A stretch of DNA of 9,573 bases from Bacillota bacterium. Its GTDB lineage: Bacteria; Bacillota; Clostridia; Peptostreptococcales; Anaerovoracaceae. Position 1 is the stretch's first letter, and every line of letters starts with the position of its first letter. The translations under genes and the position numbers were made by a program. The DNA is taken from contig JAQXSU010000029.1 of NCBI GenBank assembly GCA_029219125.1, positions 1 to 9,573 on the forward strand, read 5' to 3'. The notes beneath the pieces are model-generated. The model ran no database searches, had not been told where the DNA came from, and worked only from the letters and a program-made list of their open reading frames with translations. Shown here in pieces: positions 5,652 through 9,573 of the stretch.

Positions 5652-6461
5652 TTATCCCCAGAAATTTCCGCCGGCTTTGCGGAAAGCAGATACCGTTCCG
5701 GCATGGGTATTGGTACCGCCATCCACATTCATAATCTGTCCGGTTACATAGCCGCTTTCATCAGAGCCCAGATATACTGCCAGATAAGCGATATCATCCG
5801 GATTTCCGTAGCGGTTGACTTCAATTTGATCCATAAATGTATTGATGAAGAATTCATTCTTCGACAGATAAGGCTCTGTTTCTTTTGTCAGAATCAGACC
5901 CGGACGGATGCAGTTGCAGCGGATATTCTGTTTTCCGTACTGCAGTGCAGTGGTCATGGTCAGGAAGTTGACGCCTGCTTTGGCGGCACCGTATGCGGTC
6001 ACACCCAGATCACCGCAATAGGATGCCATGGATCCGATATTTATAATGGAACCTTTCTTCTCCTTCAGCATGTAAGGAAGAACAGCTTTGGTGGCAATAA
6101 AGGTACTGCGTACATCGCTGGCAAAGATGAGATCCCAGGTTTCTACCGGAAGATCCAGAATATCTTTATCCTTCAGCGTAACATTGGATGCATTATTTAC
6201 CAGAATATCAATCCGTCCGTATTTGGCAGCCACATCATCCATGAGTGCGTGAATTGATTCCTCTACCGTAACATCTAGAACATGAAATTCTGCCTGACCG
6301 CCTGCCTGCAGAATCTCATCCACCACTGCCTGGCCCTTTTCTACCCGGCGGCCGGTAACAATCACCGTAGCCCCTTCTTTTGCATACATATTGGCAATCC
6401 CGCGTCCGATACCGCTGGTAGAACCGGTAATGACTGCAATTTTCCCATCTAATCGTTTCAT
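5652..6461 (-). CDS. Short-chain dehydrogenase/reductase (SDR), classical type
   Basis: The 269-residue enzyme has a Rossmann fold with the SDR motifs T12-G-S-T-S-G17-I-G19, NNAS at 89-92, active-site S144, Y157 and K161 (YGAAK), and RPG at 186-188. R38-R39 after the second strand (VTGRR) favours NADP(H). The Asn of the classical N-S-Y-K tetrad appears to be D116 (ASDVRSTF), by hand alignment. The C terminus runs about 18 residues past the usual end at DGG (THAGTVSAFRKAGGNFWG). The ATG at 6461 has GGGAGG 9 bases upstream; a longer frame starting at 6509 begins in the promoter. The substrate cannot be told; FabG-like, sugar or polyol, and bile acid or steroid dehydrogenases share this pattern. 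Divergent from an AraC-type gene, its likely regulator. Confidence 0.9.
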   Translation of the reverse strand: MKRLDGKIAVITGSTSGIGRGIANMYAKEGATVIVTGRRVEKGQAVVDEILQAGGQAEFHVLDVTVEESIHALMDDVAAKYGRIDILVNNASNVTLKDKDILDLPVETWDLIFASDVRSTFIATKAVLPYMLKEKKGSIINIGSMASYCGDLGVTAYGAAKAGVNFLTMTTALQYGKQNIRCNCIRPGLILTKETEPYLSKNEFFINTFMDQIEVNRYGNPDDIAYLAVYLGSDESGYVTGQIMNVDGGTNTHAGTVSAFRKAGGNFWG

Positions 6462-6504
6462 AACATTCTTCCTCCCATTCACATTTGCAGAGATTTTTTT
6501 CTTT

Positions 6505-6510
6505 ATCATA
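6505..6510 (-). promoter_or_regulatory. -10 box of the SDR promoter
   Basis: On the minus strand TATGAT occupies 6510-6505, predicting a start near 6498 and a leader of about 37 bases. The -35 position (6533-6528, AATCCA) is far from consensus, as is common for activator-dependent promoters. Confidence 0.5.
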
Positions 6511-6530
6511 CTTCAGAAAAGAAGCATTGG

Positions 6531-6563
6531 ATTGTAATTTTATATAAAATATTGTATATTTAA
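6531..6563. promoter_or_regulatory. Candidate AraC-type operator: direct repeats around a palindrome
   Basis: ATTGTAATTTTAT (6531-6543) and ATTGTATATTTAA (6551-6563) match at 10 of 13 positions and are spaced 20 bases apart, close to two helical turns. Between and overlapping them, 6537-6550 is a perfect 14-bp palindrome, ATTTTATATAAAAT. Relative to the predicted SDR start near 6498, the copies lie at about -33 to -45 and -53 to -65, the usual place for an AraC-family activator. They also cover the region upstream of the regulator gene, allowing autoregulation. Confidence 0.45.
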
Positions 6564-6580
6564 CTCAGGAGGTATTGGAA

Positions 6581-7312
6581 ATGAATACTAAGCTGATTCG
6601 ACAGGAAAAAGTATTTTCCACCACAGAAGATGAAAAACGATGCGGCTTGAATCTGCTTGCGAATGAGCAGAAACTGGTGCAGATGGTGGAGGAAGGTGCG
6701 CTCTCAGAAGTGAAAAAGTATCTGACAGAAAACAGGGAGGATTATGTTTATCTCTATCAGAGAATATCCCTCTCAAAATGTAAGTATTACTTCTGCATTA
6801 CAGCAGGACAGATGGCCAGATCTGCCGAAAGAGCGGGGGTGGAAGAATGGGATACCATTGAACGCCTGGGAAGCTATCTCATTCAGGTGGAAGAACTGGA
6901 AGAAAAAAAGAAAGTGTATGAACTCCTCTGCACCATGGTGGAAGACTTCTGCATTCAGGCACAGAATCGAATTCTTACGGAAAAACCGTGCTATTTTTTT
7001 CGCCGGTGTCTGGAGTATGTGCAAATTCATATCTATGAGGGGATAACGGTTCAGGCGCTTGTCGATTTTGCAAAGGTGAGCCGCAGTACGCTGAACCGGT
7101 GGTTCCGGCAGTATACAGGGATGACGCCGTCCGCATACATTCAGGCATACAAGATTACGCGGGCAAGTGATCTTCTGCGCCACTCCTCCCTTACCATCAG
7201 TGAAATCAGTCAGATTCTGGATTTCTCAGATCAGCCGCATTTTCAGAACTGTTTCAAAAGGGCAACGGGAATGACCCCCTGGCAGTTCAGAAATCAAAAT
7301 ATTGATTTGTGA
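6581..7312 (+). CDS. AraC/XylS-family transcriptional regulator
   Basis: The 243-residue protein ends in a typical AraC DNA-binding domain with two helix-turn-helix units, about 155-178 (TVQALVDFAKVSRSTLNRWF) and 204-226 (LTISEISQILDFSDQPHFQN). The signature FKRATGMTPWQFR closes the domain at 225-237. The N-terminal half (1-135) shows no cupin-like sugar-binding domain; it looks mainly helical and charged, with a possible short coiled coil (QVEELEEKKKVYELL), so the signal it senses is unknown. The ATG at 6581 has a perfect AGGAGG at 6567-6572 with an 8-base gap; the in-frame TTG at 6575 is too close. Divergent from the SDR gene, which it probably controls. No terminator is seen before the htpG promoter, so read-through into htpG is possible. 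Confidence 0.9.
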   Translation: MNTKLIRQEKVFSTTEDEKRCGLNLLANEQKLVQMVEEGALSEVKKYLTENREDYVYLYQRISLSKCKYYFCITAGQMARSAERAGVEEWDTIERLGSYLIQVEELEEKKKVYELLCTMVEDFCIQAQNRILTEKPCYFFRRCLEYVQIHIYEGITVQALVDFAKVSRSTLNRWFRQYTGMTPSAYIQAYKITRASDLLRHSSLTISEISQILDFSDQPHFQNCFKRATGMTPWQFRNQNIDL

Positions 7313-7329
7313 AGTTCTTGTGACGCCTC

Positions 7330-7358
7330 TTGACTTTTCCCGTCGGCAGGCGTATATT
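7330..7358 (+). promoter_or_regulatory. Sigma-A promoter of htpG
   Basis: TTGACT (7330-7335), a 17-base spacer, and TATATT (7353-7358) form a strong vegetative promoter. Transcription should begin near 7365, giving a leader of about 86 bases. Confidence 0.8.
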
Positions 7359-7370
7359 TATAGTTACGAA

Positions 7371-7397
7371 TTAGCACTCGACGAAGATAAGTGCTAA
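7371..7397. promoter_or_regulatory. CIRCE operator (HrcA-binding site)
   Basis: TTAGCACTC (7371-7379), a 9-base spacer, and AAGTGCTAA (7389-7397) match the CIRCE consensus TTAGCACTC-N9-GAGTGCTAA at 17 of 18 arm positions. It lies at about +7 to +33 of the predicted htpG transcript, where bound HrcA would block transcription and release it on heat shock. HrcA itself is not encoded in the window. Confidence 0.95.
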
Positions 7398-7450
7398 CAA
7401 ATCCATGAAACTGTTAAAGAAATACTTGAAATATACGGAGGAGAACTAGT

Positions 7451-9358
7451 ATGAAAAAGAAACAATTTAAGGCTGAATCGAAAAAACTGCTGGATATGAT
7501 GATCAATTCCATCTATACGCACAAGGAGATCTTTCTGAGGGAACTGATTTCCAATGCCAGCGATGCCATCGACAAGCTGTATTACAAGCAGCTTTCCGAG
7601 AATATCACAGGGCTTTCCAGAAGTGATTATGCCATTCACATCGCGGTGGATAAAGATGCCAGGACTATTACCATTTCAGACAACGGTATCGGCATGACCC
7701 AGGAGGAACTGGAGAACAACCTGGGAACCATTGCAAGAAGCGGATCTCTGGACTTCAAGCAGAACAACGAATCGAAAGAAGACATCGACATCATCGGACA
7801 GTTTGGTGTAGGTTTTTATTCTGCATTCATGGTCAGCGAAAGAGTCACCGTGAAGACGAAGGCATATGGTGCAGAGGACGCATTTTGCTGGGAATCGGAA
7901 GGCGCCGACGGCTATACCGTAAGCCCGTGCGAAAAGGCGGAACACGGCACGGAGATTACCTTGTACATCAAGGAAAATACGGAGGATGAAGATTACGATC
8001 AGTATCTGGAGGACTACAGAATCAGAAGCCTGATCAAGAAATACTCCGATTATATCACCTATCCGATCAAAATGAACGAAAAGGTCCGCAAGGAGCTGCC
8101 GAAGCCGGAGGATGCTGCGGAGGATGTGGAGGCGGAAGTCGTTTACGAAGATCAGGAAGTAACGGTCAACAGCATGGTGCCGCTATGGAAGAAGAACAAG
8201 AAGGATATCACCAGGGAAGAGTACACCCGGTACTATCAGGAGAAATTCTATGATTTCAATGAACCTGCCCGGGTAATCCACAATAATGCAGAAGGTATGG
8301 TATCTTACACTGCCATGATGTTCATTCCGAAGAAGGCGCCGTTTGATTACTATACGAAGGAATATGAAAAAGGTCTGGCCCTTTACTCCAACGGCGTCAT
8401 GATCATGGAAAAATGCCCGGATCTGCTGCCGGATTACTTCAGCTTCGTCAAGGGGCTGGTGGACAGCAGCGACCTGTCTCTGAATATTTCCAGGGAAATG
8501 CTGCAGCATGACCGTCAGCTGAAGCTGATTGCCAAGAACATTGAACGGAACATCAAGAACGAACTGACGAAGATGCTGGATGACGACAGGGAAGGATACA
8601 AGGAATTTTTCAAGGCCTTCGGTTCCCAGCTTTTGTATGGGGTTTACAGCGATTACGGCATGCATAAGGATGTGCTGCAGGATCTGCTGCTGTTCTATTC
8701 TTCTTCGGAGAAGGATATGGTGACGCTGAAGGAATACGTATCCCACATGAAGGAAGGACAGGACAAAATCTTCTATGCCTGCGGTGAAACGGTAGAAAAG
8801 ATCGACATGCTGCCGCAGACCGATATGGTCAAGGACAAGGGCTATGAGATCCTCTACCTGACAGAAAATCTGGGCGAGTTCGCCCTGATGATGATGGCAC
8901 AGTATGACGGAAAGAGCTTCGTCAACGTCTGCGCTGATGATCTGGATCTGACTTCGGAAGAAGAAAAAGAAGCACTGAAGGAACAGAATGAAAAGTCGAA
9001 GGATATGCTGCAGAAGATGAAGGATGCCATCGGTGACGGCGTCAGCGCTGTCCGGTTTACGGGCCGTCTGAAGAATCATCCGGTCTGCCTGACTTCTGAA
9101 GGAGCTCTGTCCATTGAAATGGAAAAGACCCTGAACTCCATGCCGATGCCTTCCGATGAAAAGGTAAAGGCGGAAGTGGTTCTGGAAATCAATGCAGACC
9201 ATCCGATTGCAGCACGACTGACAGAAGTGGCAGAGTCCGGCGACGAGCAGAAGCTGGCAGATTACGCAAAACTGCTGTACGCACAGGCGCGGCTGATTGC
9301 AGGACTTTCTGTGGAAAATCCGACGGAACTGGCAGGGCTGATCTGCGGACTGATGTAA
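7451..9358 (+). CDS. htpG: Molecular chaperone HtpG (bacterial Hsp90)
   Basis: HtpG is a cytosolic homodimeric ATP-dependent chaperone that remodels client proteins with the DnaK system. The 635-residue length is normal for bacterial Hsp90. The N-terminal GHKL ATPase domain shows E31 (ATP hydrolysis), N35 (Mg2+/ATP) and D38 in LRELISNASDA, DNGIGM at 77-82, and GQFGVGFYS at 116-124. The middle domain contains NMVPLWK-like VPLWKKNKKDIT and LNISREMLQ, whose Arg contacts the ATP phosphate. The C-terminal dimerisation domain ends without an MEEVD tail, as in bacteria. The ATG at 7451 has GGAGGAG at 7437-7443 with a 7-base gap. The CIRCE operator directly upstream marks it as an HrcA-regulon member. 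The next gene follows after 34 bases. Confidence 0.98.
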   Translation: MKKKQFKAESKKLLDMMINSIYTHKEIFLRELISNASDAIDKLYYKQLSENITGLSRSDYAIHIAVDKDARTITISDNGIGMTQEELENNLGTIARSGSLDFKQNNESKEDIDIIGQFGVGFYSAFMVSERVTVKTKAYGAEDAFCWESEGADGYTVSPCEKAEHGTEITLYIKENTEDEDYDQYLEDYRIRSLIKKYSDYITYPIKMNEKVRKELPKPEDAAEDVEAEVVYEDQEVTVNSMVPLWKKNKKDITREEYTRYYQEKFYDFNEPARVIHNNAEGMVSYTAMMFIPKKAPFDYYTKEYEKGLALYSNGVMIMEKCPDLLPDYFSFVKGLVDSSDLSLNISREMLQHDRQLKLIAKNIERNIKNELTKMLDDDREGYKEFFKAFGSQLLYGVYSDYGMHKDVLQDLLLFYSSSEKDMVTLKEYVSHMKEGQDKIFYACGETVEKIDMLPQTDMVKDKGYEILYLTENLGEFALMMMAQYDGKSFVNVCADDLDLTSEEEKEALKEQNEKSKDMLQKMKDAIGDGVSAVRFTGRLKNHPVCLTSEGALSIEMEKTLNSMPMPSDEKVKAEVVLEINADHPIAARLTEVAESGDEQKLADYAKLLYAQARLIAGLSVENPTELAGLICGLM

Positions 9359-9392
9359 TGGAAAAGCAGATCGGGAAACAGAAAGAGGAACA

Positions 9393-9573
9393 ATGAAAAA
9401 GAAAACAAAACACCGGACAGCAGCAATCGGCATGGGGGTCGCTGCCGCTGCTGCCGGCGGTGTGCTGGCAGGCAGCAGATGGGCCTATAATACGGCGTTC
9501 CGCCCGAAGGGGGATCGGGCGGCAGAGCCCCATGCCATGCCGAAGGGAAGACAGTATGATACTTATAAGGATG
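9393..9573 (+). CDS. Membrane-anchored protein, probable alpha/beta hydrolase N terminus (3'-truncated)
   Basis: An ATG at 9393, with GAGG at 9385-9388, opens a frame that runs off the window after 60 codons. The N terminus is basic (MKKKTKHR), followed by a hydrophobic Ala/Gly-rich stretch at about residues 9-28 that fits an uncleaved signal anchor or a signal peptide. Then comes SRWAYNTAFRPK and, around residues 49-55, MPKGRQY. This layout recalls the start of clostridial anchored alpha/beta hydrolases, but the catalytic region is outside the window, so the assignment is tentative. It starts 34 bases after htpG with no terminator between, so it is probably co-transcribed from the CIRCE-controlled promoter. 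Confidence 0.6.
   Translation, partial: MKKKTKHRTAAIGMGVAAAAAGGVLAGSRWAYNTAFRPKGDRAAEPHAMPKGRQYDTYKD

Noticed and set aside
5330..5751. Two short plus-strand open frames after pnp
   Set aside because: They lack SD sequences, span terminators, and the second runs into the antisense of the SDR gene.
6527..6560. AraC-gene promoter TTGTAA-N17-TATATT
   Set aside because: The predicted start would fall on the SD sequence, leaving almost no leader; the AT-rich region allows several alternatives, so none is called.
8183..9433. Minus-strand 416-codon open frame opposite htpG
   Set aside because: It is antisense to conserved Hsp90 sequence; the His/Phe/Leu-rich product has no motif or ribosome site.

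Overview
The window looks like chromosomal core sequence from an anaerobic member of the Bacillota, probably class Clostridia. The reasons are strong purine-rich Shine-Dalgarno (SD) sequences at nearly every start, frequent AGA/GAA codons, the rpsO-pnp gene order, U-tract terminators, and a CIRCE heat-shock operator. The exact genus cannot be read from the sequence. No mobile elements, CRISPR arrays, tRNA or rRNA genes were found.

Layout. (1) Bases 1-2492: the 3' part of lysA (diaminopimelate decarboxylase, last step of lysine synthesis), a terminator-like hairpin, then a two-gene pair: a signal-peptide-less beta-lactamase-fold serine hydrolase overlapping by 17 bp a small zinc-ribbon protein. 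(2) Bases 2493-5330: an upstream patch of short repeats, a near-consensus promoter and structured leader in front of rpsO (ribosomal protein S15), a terminator, a long hairpin leader, and pnp (polynucleotide phosphorylase) with its own terminator. (3) Bases 5331-5651: a T-rich gene-poor spacer with two further hairpins, one of them the terminator of the next gene. (4) Bases 5652-7312: a minus-strand short-chain dehydrogenase/reductase (SDR) facing away from an AraC-type regulator, with a shared AT-rich control region holding direct repeats placed as expected for AraC binding. (5) Bases 7313-9573: a CIRCE-controlled promoter, htpG (bacterial Hsp90), and the 5' end of a membrane-anchored protein that resembles an alpha/beta hydrolase N terminus.

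How it fits together. The coding content is mostly housekeeping. The most informative signals are regulatory and lie between genes. They are a CIRCE element indicating HrcA control of htpG, a candidate S15 autoregulatory leader, and a roughly 20-bp hairpin upstream of pnp that recalls the RNase III-processed leader of E. coli pnp. The fourth is a candidate AraC operator between the SDR and its regulator. No clearly novel multi-gene system is evident; the hunt items are mainly RNA and operator structures plus two enzymes with altered active-site positions.
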